Shown one piece after another: positions 53,039 through 62,256 of a DNA stretch of 64,000 nucleotides; the first letter of the stretch is position 1; each line of letters opens with the position of its first letter. Below the pieces are notes generated by a model, which had not been told where the DNA came from, made no database searches, and worked only from the letters and a program-made list of their open reading frames with translations. A program made the position numbers and the translations under genes. Source of the stretch: Bryobacteraceae bacterium (GTDB taxonomy: Bacteria; Acidobacteriota; Terriglobia; Bryobacterales; Bryobacteraceae); assembly GCA_030041495.1 (NCBI GenBank), contig JASHNT010000140.1, forward strand, positions 56,864 through 120,863, given 5' to 3'.

Positions 53039-53344
53039 ATGTCCAGAAGCGCCGACAGGTGGAGTTCGATCGGGGCGCTTTTCTATTGGGTCGGCCTGCT
53101 GTTCGCGATAGCCGCGTTTTGCGCAGTGGGGGCGAGCAACACGCTGATCGGCGAGCGACTGGAACACCAGACAGTTCCTCTTTCCTGGATCCTGGCCGGA
53201 ATCGCGATCGTGGCGCTGCTGGTATGCGAACGCTGCAATTCGCTGACGGCTCCAGCCCCACAGCCCGATTTAACGAGGCCTGCTGAGCCGCAAGCCCCCG
53301 GTTCTCCGGAGATTGCCGCGCAAGCGTTTCAAAACAACGCATGA
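53039..53344 (+). CDS. small two-span membrane protein
   Basis: The 101-residue protein follows GGGAGGAGG, a very strong ribosome site. Two spans lie at about residues 10-33 (FYWVGLLFAIAAFCAVGAS) and 45-64 (LSWILAGIAIVALLVCE), then a Pro-rich cytoplasmic or periplasmic tail. No domain is recognised. TAGAAT about 35 bases upstream may be its -10 box. It is divergent from the small gene in front of amt. Confidence 0.65.
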   Translation: MSRSADRWSSIGALFYWVGLLFAIAAFCAVGASNTLIGERLEHQTVPLSWILAGIAIVALLVCERCNSLTAPAPQPDLTRPAEPQAPGSPEIAAQAFQNNA

Positions 53345-53610
53345 CGTCAGGCAATGTAAATAAAATCACATAATACAAACCATCCAAACTTTCGATTAAC
53401 AGAAAACCGAAATCACCGTACCATAGTCTCTAACCGGTTGTTGGCCGAAAACCTTGCGGCGCCCTGTGGCTTCGCCGCCGACGGCCTAAGCTTACGAAAA
53501 ATCCACGCACTTGAGAACCCGCCAGACCGGGTCCAAGCTTGATCTGCGTCCATCGGCGAAGCTCTCCAGTGGCTGCGTAAATACAACAATTGCAAAGGGG
53601 TTATCTTGCC

Positions 53611-54837
53611 ATGTCCAAAGTACGATTGTTTTCCGCGGGCCTGTTCGCGCTAGGCCTGACTGCATTCGCACAGACGCCCACGCCGGCTGCGACTGACGCG
53701 ACCGCTCCTGCGGCCGCAGCGGCTCCTGCAGCTCCCGCGGCTCCCATGCCGCTCTCTACGCCGGCCATCACTGGGCCGCTTTCCAATCTTCCGCCCGCCA
53801 TGTTCGACGCGGGGCCGTTCGGCAAAATCGCCGTGAATGGGTTCCTGAGCGGGATGGGGCTAGTCCAAAACAATCACATCCCGGAAGACAACACCGATCA
53901 GGCCGCCTTAAGCAATGGGCAGGTGTTCATCCAGAAGACCGACGGCTGGTTCCAGTTCTTTCTGCAGGCCGGCGCTTACAACATCCCCGCGTTGGGCGTG
54001 CCGTTTCTAAAGACGGAGGCCACGGTGTCCGATCTGTTCGGCCCCCTGCCGGTGGCGTTTCTGAAACTGCAAGCCGGCAAGAATACGTCGATCGAGATCG
54101 GCGCGCTGCCGACGCTCATCGGCGCGGAGTACACCTTCACCTTCGAGAACATGAACGTCGAGCGCGGCTTGCTATGGAACCAGGAGAACGCGGTCAATCG
54201 CGGCATCCAGGTGAATCAGACCATGGGCAAGTTTTCCGCCTCGGTGAGCTGGAACGACGGTTTCTACTCCAACCGCTATACCTGGCTGTCGGGAGCGCTG
54301 GCTTATACCAACGGTCCAAACGCGATTTCGTTCGTCGCCGGTGGCAACCTGGGGCAGACCAAGTTCGAGAATTATGCCACGCCGGTGCAGAATAACGGCG
54401 CCATCTACAACGTCATTTACACCTACACCAAAGGGGCGTGGATTATCCAGCCCTACTTCCAGTACACCGACGTACCGACCAACGCGAGCATCGGAATCGC
54501 TAAAGGGGCTTCCACCACCGGCGGAGCCATTTTGCTGAGTTACGCCTTCAAACACGGATTCTCCCTGCCGGTGCGCTACGAATACATTTCGAGCTCCGGG
54601 AGCGCAGCGCAGGATGCGGTCAACCTGATGTTCGGGCCGGGCAGCACCGGAACCTCCTTCACGGTGACGCCGACCTTCCAGAAGGCCGGATTCTTCGTGC
54701 GCGGGGATGTCGGCTGGGTGCACGCGGGCAGCTATCTGCCGGGAGACGTGTTCGGGCTGGTCGGCACCAACAACAATCAGGTCAGAGTGATGGGCGAGAT
54801 CGGCTTCGTGTTCGGAGACAACATAGAGAAAAAATAG
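53611..54837 (+). CDS. outer-membrane beta-barrel porin-like protein (BBP2-like)
   Basis: From ATG 53611 the product has 408 residues. A signal peptide ends A-F-A-Q, followed by an Ala/Pro-rich linker of about 40 residues. The rest alternates in strands, with TSIEIGALPTLIGAEYTFTFENMNVERGLLWNQEN, a stretch found in outer-membrane proteins of the BBP2 kind, and ends VMGEIGFVFGDN before two lysines. It most likely forms a substrate-nonspecific or small-solute pore. A 240-base AT-richer promoter region precedes it. It is convergent with the VWA gene. Confidence 0.85.
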   Translation: MSKVRLFSAGLFALGLTAFAQTPTPAATDATAPAAAAAPAAPAAPMPLSTPAITGPLSNLPPAMFDAGPFGKIAVNGFLSGMGLVQNNHIPEDNTDQAALSNGQVFIQKTDGWFQFFLQAGAYNIPALGVPFLKTEATVSDLFGPLPVAFLKLQAGKNTSIEIGALPTLIGAEYTFTFENMNVERGLLWNQENAVNRGIQVNQTMGKFSASVSWNDGFYSNRYTWLSGALAYTNGPNAISFVAGGNLGQTKFENYATPVQNNGAIYNVIYTYTKGAWIIQPYFQYTDVPTNASIGIAKGASTTGGAILLSYAFKHGFSLPVRYEYISSSGSAAQDAVNLMFGPGSTGTSFTVTPTFQKAGFFVRGDVGWVHAGSYLPGDVFGLVGTNNNQVRVMGEIGFVFGDNIEKK

Positions 54838-54859
54838 AGGAGAAGAAGTAGGAATCCCG

Positions 54860-54883
54860 GCGGCTACCGGGGGTAGTAGCCGC
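54860..54883. other. inverted repeat between convergent gene ends
   Basis: GCGGCTAC (54860-54867) pairs with GTAGCCGC (54876-54883). It overlaps the last codons of the VWA gene and lies 23 bases after the porin stop. There is no T-tract on either strand, so bidirectional termination is only a possibility. Confidence 0.4.
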
Positions 54884-55823
54884 TGCGGGCGTGGATGTAC
54901 ACCTTCGGCACGCTGGTGGTGACGCGGATCCGGTGCGATTTGCCGGCCGTGTCAGCGCCAGTGGGCTGAAACCCGATGATGTACTGGTTGCGGAGAGCGT
55001 CGCCCACTTTCCGCATCGCTTCCCGCGCAGTCGTGTCGTCATGGGCGCGGAAGTGCAGGCCGCCGGTTTTGTCGGCCAGCGTCTCCAGCAGCTCCGGCCC
55101 TTCCAACTCCCGGCCGCGATCTCCGGGCTTGGCGATCATGCTGGGACGGAAGGGGATCTGGTTCGGCGAACCGCTACCGGTGGTCGGAAGGATCACGGTG
55201 TAAATCTGCACGTCCGCTTCGAGCGCGATGCGCAGCAGTTGATTCCGGGAGTATTGACTGTGGTTGTCCATCCCATCGGAAAACACCACCAGGGCGCGGC
55301 GGGGATGGTGCGCGTTACGCATCTGATTCAGGCCCAAATAGACGGTGTCGATGAGCGCCGTAAGGCCGCCCGGCTTGGTATAGGCGATGTTCTGTGCCAC
55401 AACGCCCGCGTCGCTCGTGAATTCGGGCCCCGAGGCCGGCTGGGTCGAGACGGTCAGAAGGAGAAACTCGTCCTGCGGATTCGCCTCCTGAACCAATGCC
55501 CGCGCGCCTTCCTTGGCGATGCCGAGCGAATGCAGCATGCTGCCGCTTACATCCAGGATCAGGCCAACCGAGGAAGGCACGTCTTCGCTCGAAAACGACA
55601 GAATCGGCTGCGGCTTCTGATCGTCGAAGATCTTGAAGTCATCGGCGTGCAGACCCAGGATGGTTTTCCCGTAATTGTCGGTAACCGAAACCGGCACCAG
55701 CACCAGGCGGGAGTTGGCATGAAACGTGCCCGGCTGGTCGCCACTTTGGGCGCCCAGCGCTCCGGCCGCCAAGAGCAGCAGGACAGCCGCGCCGAGACAG
55801 CACACTGGGCTTCGCCGAAGCAT
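54864..55823 (-). CDS. VWA domain protein, exported (acidobacterial VWFA-related type)
   Basis: The 319-residue protein has a signal peptide ending G-A-Q. An N-terminal segment (ANSRLVLVPVSVTDNYGKTILGLHADDFKIFDD) precedes the von Willebrand A domain, as in the acidobacterial VWFA-related family. The metal site DVSGS is in VGLILDVSGSMLHSLG, with the later Thr and Asp residues in GGLTALIDTVYL and VFSDGMDNHS. Such proteins bind partners in the periplasm through a bound metal ion. Partner unknown. It is divergent from glnA. Confidence 0.9.
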   Translation of the reverse strand: MLRRSPVCCLGAAVLLLLAAGALGAQSGDQPGTFHANSRLVLVPVSVTDNYGKTILGLHADDFKIFDDQKPQPILSFSSEDVPSSVGLILDVSGSMLHSLGIAKEGARALVQEANPQDEFLLLTVSTQPASGPEFTSDAGVVAQNIAYTKPGGLTALIDTVYLGLNQMRNAHHPRRALVVFSDGMDNHSQYSRNQLLRIALEADVQIYTVILPTTGSGSPNQIPFRPSMIAKPGDRGRELEGPELLETLADKTGGLHFRAHDDTTAREAMRKVGDALRNQYIIGFQPTGADTAGKSHRIRVTTSVPKVYIHARSGYYPR

Positions 55824-56007
55824 GCCCCAGTGTGGAACTCGACCGATAAAAAAGTCATAAAGACAGCCATTGTGAATATTGATGAACCCGATAAGAGAGG
55901 GCTCCGTGCCGGAGGGAATAAAGCGAGCCAGCGCAGCCGCGGGTTGAGGTAGAATGATGCAGGTTCAGGCGCATCAAACCATTTGAATCACAAACAGGAG
56001 ATAGACT

Positions 56008-57423
56008 GTGTCCATGACTCCTAAAGAAGTCCTCGAATTCGCCAAGAAGAACGATGTGAAGCAGCTTGACCTGCGCTTCACGGATTTACCGGGCGTCCAG
56101 CAGCACGTGTCGTATCCGATCACGGAGCTGGAAGAGACATCCTTTGAAGAAGGCTTTGGTTTCGACGGATCCAGTATCCGCGGATGGGCGGCGATCAACG
56201 AGAGCGACATGCTGCTGATCCCGGATCCCGCGACCGCCCTGCTCGACCCGTTCTACGAGACCAAGACGCTGGTCATGCTGTGCAACGTCATCGACCCCAT
56301 CACCCGCCAGCACTACGATCGCGATCCGCGCTGGATCGCCCGCAAGGCCGAGATGTATCTCAAGAATTCGGGCCTGGCCGACGCGGCTTACTTCGGCGCG
56401 GAAGCCGAGTTCTTCATCTTCGACAACGTGCGTTTCGACCAGACCGCGAATCAGGGCTTCTATTACGTCGACGCGGAAGAAGGCCGCTGGAATTCGGGCC
56501 GTGCGGAGCACAACCTGGGGTACCGTCCGCGCTACAAAGAAGGTTACTTCCCGGTGCCGCCCACGGATCATCACCAGGACCTGCGCGCGGAGATGGTGGA
56601 GACCATGATCAAGTGCGGTCTTAACATCGAATGCCACCATCACGAAGTGGCCACCGCCGGGCAATGTGAAATCGACCAGCGTTTCGACACTCTGGTCAAA
56701 TCCGCGGACAATATGATGACCTACAAGTACGTCATCCGCAACGTGGCGTATCAGTACGGCAAGACAGTGACGTTCATGCCCAAGCCTCTGTTCGGCGACA
56801 ACGGCAGCGGCATGCACACCCACCAGAGCCTGTGGAAGGATAAGAAGCCTTTGTTCGCCGGCGATCTCTACGCGGGCTTGAGCCAGTTGGCTCTGTGGTA
56901 CATCGGCGGATTGTTGAAACACGCGCGGGCGCTGGCGGCGATCATAGCGCCCACCACCAACAGCTACAAGCGGCTGGTTCCGGGCTACGAGGCTCCGGTG
57001 AACCTGGCGTACTCGCGCCGCAACCGGTCGGCGGCGTGCCGCATTCCGATGTATTCGGCGAGTCCGAAAGCCAAGCGCGTGGAATTCCGCCCGCCGGATC
57101 CCTCCTGCAACTGCTACCTGGCCTTCGCGGCGATGCTGATGGCGGGACTCGACGGCGTGCTGAACAAGGTAGATCCGGGTGAGCCTCTGGACAAGGACAT
57201 CTACGATTTGAGCCCGGAGGAGATGAAGGCCGTGCCGTCCATGCCTTCGTCGCTCGAGGAAGCTCTTTCCTCGCTCGAAGACGATCACGCGTTTCTGCTC
57301 AAGGGCGACGTGTTCAGCGAGGAGCTGCTCGAGACCTACATCGGCTACAAGCGCAAGAACGAAGCCGATGCGATCCGGCTGCGCCCGCACCCCTACGAGT
57401 TCGCGCTGTACTACGACATTTAG
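56008..57423 (+). CDS. glnA: glutamine synthetase type I
   Basis: A 471-residue GSI. The start is GTG 56008, seven bases after AGGAG; ATG 56014 is too far from it. Landmark segments are [12 protein letters not shown], the metal-binding AEAEFFIFD, the ATP region [12 protein letters not shown], and the glutamate/ammonia flap NRSAACRIP. Tyr399 in [10 protein letters not shown] is the adenylylation site, matching the presence of glnE. TAGAAT at 55950-55955 could be the -10 box; no sigma54 site was found. GS makes glutamine from glutamate and ammonium and is the main entry of nitrogen. Confidence 0.98.
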   Translation: MSMTPKEVLEFAKKNDVKQLDLRFTDLPGVQQHVSYPITELEETSFEEGFGFDGSSIRGWAAINESDMLLIPDPATALLDPFYETKTLVMLCNVIDPITRQHYDRDPRWIARKAEMYLKNSGLADAAYFGAEAEFFIFDNVRFDQTANQGFYYVDAEEGRWNSGRAEHNLGYRPRYKEGYFPVPPTDHHQDLRAEMVETMIKCGLNIECHHHEVATAGQCEIDQRFDTLVKSADNMMTYKYVIRNVAYQYGKTVTFMPKPLFGDNGSGMHTHQSLWKDKKPLFAGDLYAGLSQLALWYIGGLLKHARALAAIIAPTTNSYKRLVPGYEAPVNLAYSRRNRSAACRIPMYSASPKAKRVEFRPPDPSCNCYLAFAAMLMAGLDGVLNKVDPGEPLDKDIYDLSPEEMKAVPSMPSSLEEALSSLEDDHAFLLKGDVFSEELLETYIGYKRKNEADAIRLRPHPYEFALYYDI

Positions 57424-57476
57424 TCCCGTTCTGATCCCCTGGAAGCGTTTGATACAATTTCAGCGGAGGAGATCCA

Positions 57477-58004
57477 ATGCCGGCCGGCTCCGGTCACGCG
57501 CAGGTTCTGGAGTGGATTTCGGCACCCCTTGACCTGATCATGATCGGGATACTCGTGACCATGAGCGCGCTGCGCCAGCAGGCTGGATCCGTGCTGCTCG
57601 ATTTAGGCCGCATCAACTCGGACCGTTCGTTCCTGGTATTCCTGTTCGGCGGATTCTGGCTGATCAACGGGGTCTTTCAAGAATTCGATCGTCATTCCTT
57701 GTACGGGATCGCCTGCTTGCTTCTGGGCGCCGCTTTGTTCCTCACGGGCGCGCAGCACCTCCTGGTTTGCGAGAAAGGGATCCTGGCCACAGGCTTTTGG
57801 GGCTTGAGGCTGCTTCGCTGGGACAACATCGTTGCTTATCGTATCCAGCCGCGCGGGACCCTCACCGTGGAATTGCGGGGCAAAGGCTGGATCAGCCGCG
57901 GCCTTCGGATTCCCCTCGACCACTGCGAGCAGCTAGACGCCTTCCTTGCCGTCCGCTACCCGAAGGTCGAAAGCCCCTTGCAGCTCTTCAACGCGCAAAT
58001 CTGA
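57477..58004 (+). CDS. membrane protein of unknown function
   Basis: The 175-residue protein has GGAGGAG seven bases upstream of the ATG. Three spans are seen: residues about 17-32, 52-65 and 75-95 (SLYGIACLLLGAALFLTGAQHLLV). The C-terminal 75 residues look like a small beta domain, IVAYRIQPRGTLTVELRGKGWISRGLRIPL, similar in texture to PH-like DUF5673-type domains. TACAAT at about 57453-57458 suggests its own promoter. No function can be given. Confidence 0.7.
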   Translation: MPAGSGHAQVLEWISAPLDLIMIGILVTMSALRQQAGSVLLDLGRINSDRSFLVFLFGGFWLINGVFQEFDRHSLYGIACLLLGAALFLTGAQHLLVCEKGILATGFWGLRLLRWDNIVAYRIQPRGTLTVELRGKGWISRGLRIPLDHCEQLDAFLAVRYPKVESPLQLFNAQI

Positions 58005-58045
58005 AAATAAGGCGGCGTGTCCGCTTCATTGTGACTAACAGCGCC

Positions 58046-59614
58046 TCACAACTTGATCGCGCCGGCGTTCTCCAGTTGCGTGTCGGCCAGCAGAGGCTTG
58101 CTGGCCGAGACGTTGAAGTCACGGACGTTGTCGAGCACGGCCACGGGCACTCCCGCGACCTTCGGAGCCTTGATGCGGAACAAGTCAACGCCTTCGACGT
58201 CGTTCATCGCGAACAGCGGACGCTGATCCTCTTTCACCGGCGCGATTTCGATATTGCTCAACTCGACGTCTTTCGCGTGGCGGATGAAGAAGCCGTGCGA
58301 GGGCATCGCGCCGAACATGCCAGGTTCCGGATAGGCTCTCTCCATCTCAGCGGGCATGCGCGCGGCCTGTTCTTTTGTCCCTCCGCCCTGATGCTGCACG
58401 TAGACGTCGCTGATTTTGACGTTTTCGATAGGATGGCCGGGAATGCCGCTGATGATCGATCCCAGATACGACGCGCAGTTCGACACAACGATATTGCTGA
58501 TGATCACGCGGCGCAGTTGGCCAATCGGAACGCCTTCGGGCCCGCGCATGCGTGCGCCGAGGCGCATAAAGATAGGCGCGCTGATCACGTCGCGCATGGT
58601 TATGTTGGAGATACTTACGTCCTCCAGCAGGCCTCCGTCGACGGTTTCGAGAGCGAGCCCCTGGCAGCCATCGAAGGTGCAGTTGGTGATGGTCACGTTC
58701 TTGAAGCCGCCGTTCGATTCAGTTCCGAATTTGATCCGGCCCGTGCGGGGAATGCGCTCGCCCGTGGGCAGCGGCTTGAACGTGCCGTCGAGCAGCGATC
58801 CCAGGGTGAAGCTGCCGCTCACCATGCAATTGCTGATGGTGACCATGTCGGTCGCGCGGGCGTGGCCTAAGCCAAAGGAGCTCTTGAGGCAAATCGCATC
58901 GTCCCAGGGGGAATTGACGCTGCAATTGGAGACGCGCACGTTGCGGCAGCAGTCGATATCCATGCCGTCGCGGTTGGTGTCGATGCGCAGATTGTCGATG
59001 GTAAAGTTGTCGACGCCAGTGGCCAGGATGCCGAAGTGGCCGCCTTGCAAAATGCCGAAGTCGCGCAGGACCACGTTGCGGCAGTTCTTCAAGCTGATGG
59101 ATTTGTTGCCCACATGCGGATCCTCCGCGCGCAGGCCCGGACCGGTGCCCTTGGACAATCCCTTGCCGTAGATCAATCCCGGGCCGAGGATGGCGACATC
59201 GATTAGATCCTCGCCCCAGATCAGGCTGTTGTGGAAATGGCTGTGGCCGTAATCCTGATATTTGTCCAAATCCATGTGCTCAGCCGGATCGTAACCGGTG
59301 GCGGAAGTGTTCTCCGCGGCGAGGATGATCGCGCCGGGGCCGAGATAAAGCAAGACTTTGCTCTTGAGATGAATCGAGTAGCTCGCGTAGGTTCCGGCCG
59401 GGAAAAACACGGTGCCTCCGCCGGCTGCGGCTGCGGCGTCGATGGCTCGATTGATGGCGGCGGTGTCGAGCGTTTTACCGTCGCCTTTCGCGCCGAACTT
59501 GCGGACGTCCATGCCCTCGGCGGGCGCGGCGTTTCCACGCGATTGCTGAGCGGAAGCTCCGGCCTGGAACACGAGTCCGGCTCCAGCCAATGTCACTACG
59601 TCTCGTCGTTTCAC
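58046..59614 (-). CDS. glycoside hydrolase family 28-like protein, Tat-exported
   Basis: A 522-residue right-handed beta-helix protein. The N-terminus MKRRDVVTLAGAG is a twin-arginine signal. The helix begins with DVRKFGAKGDGKTLDTAAINRAIDAAAAAGGGTVFFPAGTY. Of the four polygalacturonase motifs, the D-D pair is present (PWDDAICLKS), N-T-D reads N-R-D (DTNRDGMDID), G-H-G is not found (SGSFTLGSLL) and the late R-I-K is replaced by LALET. It may act on a different pectic or plant sugar polymer, or have lost activity. No regulator or transporter for pectin is adjacent. Confidence 0.85.
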   Translation of the reverse strand: MKRRDVVTLAGAGLVFQAGASAQQSRGNAAPAEGMDVRKFGAKGDGKTLDTAAINRAIDAAAAAGGGTVFFPAGTYASYSIHLKSKVLLYLGPGAIILAAENTSATGYDPAEHMDLDKYQDYGHSHFHNSLIWGEDLIDVAILGPGLIYGKGLSKGTGPGLRAEDPHVGNKSISLKNCRNVVLRDFGILQGGHFGILATGVDNFTIDNLRIDTNRDGMDIDCCRNVRVSNCSVNSPWDDAICLKSSFGLGHARATDMVTISNCMVSGSFTLGSLLDGTFKPLPTGERIPRTGRIKFGTESNGGFKNVTITNCTFDGCQGLALETVDGGLLEDVSISNITMRDVISAPIFMRLGARMRGPEGVPIGQLRRVIISNIVVSNCASYLGSIISGIPGHPIENVKISDVYVQHQGGGTKEQAARMPAEMERAYPEPGMFGAMPSHGFFIRHAKDVELSNIEIAPVKEDQRPLFAMNDVEGVDLFRIKAPKVAGVPVAVLDNVRDFNVSASKPLLADTQLENAGAIKL

Positions 59615-59634
59615 TATGTTTTCAGGCTCTCCAG

Positions 59635-60189
59635 TTATTTACTCACCGTGAACGGGATCGACACCTCGGTCTGTTCCCAGATCAGCGCCAGAACACCGTT
59701 GTTCCCCCCGCTGGGGCGCACCTCGATGCGGAAGGTCTCGACCGGCCGCAGCAGAGTCTTCACGTTCATCTTGATCCGGCCGATGTCGCGCGATTCATCG
59801 TAATACAGGTGCGACTGGCCGGTCTGCTTGTTCAGGATCAAGGTCCAATCCTGCGGCGTGGGGATGGTCCAGATGCTAAAGCGGCCTTTGGGAACCTTGA
59901 CGCCGCCGAAATCGAGGTCGGCTTCGGACGTAATCGCGGTAGCGTAGTTCGCGCCGGTGCACCACACTTCGTTGAACGGCACCAAACCGCCAAATATTTT
60001 GCGAGCGTGCATGGAAGGGGCGTAGTAATCGACGCTGATCTTCTTGCCGTCGATGGTGACAGAAGCAGTCGCCTCCGGGCTGGTCCAGCGCTGTGCGCGA
60101 GCAGGCCGGCGCATGGTGATGACCAACACAGCCAGTAGCGCGCCGGCGGCGGCGACCGCAGCAATCGGGACGAAGAAGCGTTTTCCCAT
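59635..60189 (-). CDS. DUF2911 family protein, membrane-anchored or exported
   Basis: From ATG 60189, with AGGGAGG nine bases upstream, the product has 184 residues. It begins with a signal or anchor (FFVPIAAVAAAGALLAVLVI). The DUF2911 pattern follows: ASVTIDGKKISVDYYAPSMHARKIFGGLVPFNEVWCTGANYAT, then GGVKVPKGRFSIWTIP and WTLILNK. The upstream open frame is longer but lacks a ribosome site. DUF2911 proteins are beta-sandwich proteins of unknown role. The gene is 20 bases downstream of the GH28-like gene start and may be its own operon partner. Confidence 0.85.
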   Translation of the reverse strand: MGKRFFVPIAAVAAAGALLAVLVITMRRPARAQRWTSPEATASVTIDGKKISVDYYAPSMHARKIFGGLVPFNEVWCTGANYATAITSEADLDFGGVKVPKGRFSIWTIPTPQDWTLILNKQTGQSHLYYDESRDIGRIKMNVKTLLRPVETFRIEVRPSGGNNGVLALIWEQTEVSIPFTVSK

Positions 60190-60260
60190 ACGAAAAACCT
60201 CCCTAGCGCGGCCCTCCGGCGGCGCCGCTCCTTTGGACATCCTACTCTCTTTTCTGTCAC

Positions 60261-60266
60261 TATAGC
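60261..60266 (+). promoter_or_regulatory. -10 box (TATAGC) of the ABC exporter genes
   Basis: TATAGC lies only three bases before the ATG at 60270. A transcript from it would start at or just past the start codon, so it is either leaderless or the box is not used. No Shine-Dalgarno sequence is present. Confidence 0.35.
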
Positions 60267-60269
60267 CGT

Positions 60270-61211
60270 ATGTCCCCGGTGTCCAACTCCACGCCCGCAC
60301 TGCGTCTGCGCAACCTGCGCAAGACGTATAAAGACGTGGTCGCCGTTGACGGAATGGACCTCGAAGTCCGCCGTGGCGAATGTTTCGGTCTGCTCGGCCC
60401 GAACGGCGCGGGCAAAACTACGACCATCGAGATTTGCGAAGGCCTGACCGCGGCCGACGCCGGCGAAGTGGAGCTGCTCGGGATGCGTTGGGAGACGGAT
60501 GAAAAGGCTCTGCGGCAGAAGCTCGGCATCCAGCTTCAGGAGACGCAGCTCTCCGACAAACTCACCGTGAACGAAACCGTGCGGCTGTTCGCAAGTTTCT
60601 TTCATCAGGGTCCAAGCGTGCACGAGGTGATCGCGCAAGCGCAGCTCACCGAAAAACGAAACGCTCGCGTGGGAGGGCTTTCGGGCGGGCAGAAGCAGAG
60701 GCTGGCGTTGGGGTGCGCTTTGGTCGGCGATCCGGAATTGTTGTTTCTCGATGAGCCGACCACGGGGCTCGATCCGCAGGCCCGTCGCCAGCTTTGGGAT
60801 TTGATCGAGGAGTTCAAGGCGGGCGGCAGAACCATCCTTCTGACTACGCACTACATGGACGAAGCCGAGCGGCTGTGCGACCGCGTCGCAATCATGGATC
60901 ACGGCAGAGTGATCGCGCTGGCTACGCCGCGGGAGCTGATCGCCTCCATCGGAATCGAGCACATCGTGGAATTTTCGGTTTCGGGCAGCGCTTTTGACGC
61001 TGGGGCGCTGCACGTCATCGAAGGCGTGCGTGGCGTGCGCCACGATAACGGCAGCGTGCAGTTGCAAGTGACGGAGCTGCATCGCGCGGTGCCCGCGGTT
61101 CTGGAGGAATTAACGCGTTCCGGCGTCATGCTCACCGAGTTGCGCACGCATTCGGCGACGCTGGAGGACGTCTTCGTCACATTGACAGGCCGCCGCCTTA
61201 GAGATGAGTAG
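60270..61211 (+). CDS. ABC-2 type transporter ATP-binding protein
   Basis: A 313-residue ATPase of the drug/antibiotic-export (DrrA/CcmA-like) group. Walker A is LGPNGAGKTTTIEI near residue 45, the signature VGGLSGGQKQRLALG, Walker B LLFLDEPTTGLDPQ and the H-loop TTHYMDEAE. A C-terminal extension of about 90 residues (after residue 220) is typical of the group. Its end overlaps the permease start by eight bases. The two genes make a simple two-component exporter whose substrate is unknown. Confidence 0.95.
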   Translation: MSPVSNSTPALRLRNLRKTYKDVVAVDGMDLEVRRGECFGLLGPNGAGKTTTIEICEGLTAADAGEVELLGMRWETDEKALRQKLGIQLQETQLSDKLTVNETVRLFASFFHQGPSVHEVIAQAQLTEKRNARVGGLSGGQKQRLALGCALVGDPELLFLDEPTTGLDPQARRQLWDLIEEFKAGGRTILLTTHYMDEAERLCDRVAIMDHGRVIALATPRELIASIGIEHIVEFSVSGSAFDAGALHVIEGVRGVRHDNGSVQLQVTELHRAVPAVLEELTRSGVMLTELRTHSATLEDVFVTLTGRRLRDE

Positions 61212-62235
61212 ACGGGACAATCCTCTCATTCAGCTCACTCTGGTGCGCTTCCGCGAGTTTCTGCGGGAACCGGAAGCGCTGTTCTGGGTGTTTGTGTTTC
61301 CGCTGGTGCTGGCCGCCGGTCTGGGGATCGCGTTTCGCAACCGGCCTCCGGATGTGGTGAAGATCGGAGCGGTTGGCGCGCCGCTGACAAAATCGTTAGC
61401 CGCGGAAAAACTCCTTGACGTCACTCAATACTCACTCCCGGAGGGGGAGCAGGCGCTGCGAACGGGGAAAATCGCGCTGCTGGCCGAGTCCAGCCCTCAG
61501 GGACAAATCGCATATCACTATGACGAGACCAATCCCGATGGCCGTACCGCGCGCATGCTGGCGGACTCCGCGGTGCAACGCGCGGCAGGCCGCGCCGATC
61601 CGGTTGCGTCCTCGGACCGCTTGGTGCGTGAACCGGGCTCGCGCTACATCGATTTTCTGATTCCCGGCCTCCTGGGCATGAACCTGATGGGCAGCGGGAT
61701 CTGGGGATTGGTATTCACCATCGCGGATGCGCGCCGCAAGAAGCTGATGAAGCGGTTGGTGGCGACGCCGATGCCGCGCTCGTATTACCTGCTGTCGTTC
61801 CTGCTGTCGCGGCTGGGGTTCCTGGTGGTGGAAGTATTTGTGCTTGCCGGCTTCGGGGTCTTCTTCTTCCATGTGCCGATGCGCGGATCGTGGGTGGGGC
61901 TGTTCCTGCTGTGCATCGTCGGCTCCGTTTCCTTCAGCGGAATCGGACTGTTGATCGCCTCGCGCGTCCGCACTATCGAAGCCGCGTCCGGTCTCACCAA
62001 CCTGGTGATGATGCCGATGTGGGTGGTCTCCGGTGTGTTCTTCTCGGCATCGCGATTTCCGGACTCCGTGCAGCCCATCATCAAGGCTCTGCCGCTGACG
62101 GCTTTGATCGACGGCTTGCGGGCCTACATGCTGCAAGGCGAGCCTTTGGCCCATCTGGCCGTGGAGATGGCGATTCTGTGCGGATGGCTTGCGGTGTGCT
62201 TCACGCTGGCGCTGAAGATATTCCGCTGGCGGTAA
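61204..62235 (+). CDS. ABC-2 type transporter permease
   Basis: A 343-residue membrane protein. One span lies at residues 20-40 (ALFWVFVFPLVLAAGLGIAF), then a periplasmic loop of about 110 residues, and five spans follow (IPGLLGMNLMGSGIWGLVF; VEVFVLAGFGVFFF; GLFLLCIVGSVSFSGIGLLI; and the NLVMMPMWVVSGVFFS motif that is characteristic of ABC-2 permeases). It overlaps the ATPase gene. This is the membrane half of the exporter. Confidence 0.95.
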   Translation: MSRRDNPLIQLTLVRFREFLREPEALFWVFVFPLVLAAGLGIAFRNRPPDVVKIGAVGAPLTKSLAAEKLLDVTQYSLPEGEQALRTGKIALLAESSPQGQIAYHYDETNPDGRTARMLADSAVQRAAGRADPVASSDRLVREPGSRYIDFLIPGLLGMNLMGSGIWGLVFTIADARRKKLMKRLVATPMPRSYYLLSFLLSRLGFLVVEVFVLAGFGVFFFHVPMRGSWVGLFLLCIVGSVSFSGIGLLIASRVRTIEAASGLTNLVMMPMWVVSGVFFSASRFPDSVQPIIKALPLTALIDGLRAYMLQGEPLAHLAVEMAILCGWLAVCFTLALKIFRWR

Positions 62236-62256
62236 TGCCGCGGCGCTCTGCTTACT

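Noticed and set aside
53442..53457. sigma54-like TGGC...TTGC upstream of the porin-like gene
   Set aside because: The distance between the GG and GC elements is one base longer than the strict sigma54 spacing, and the surrounding consensus is poor.
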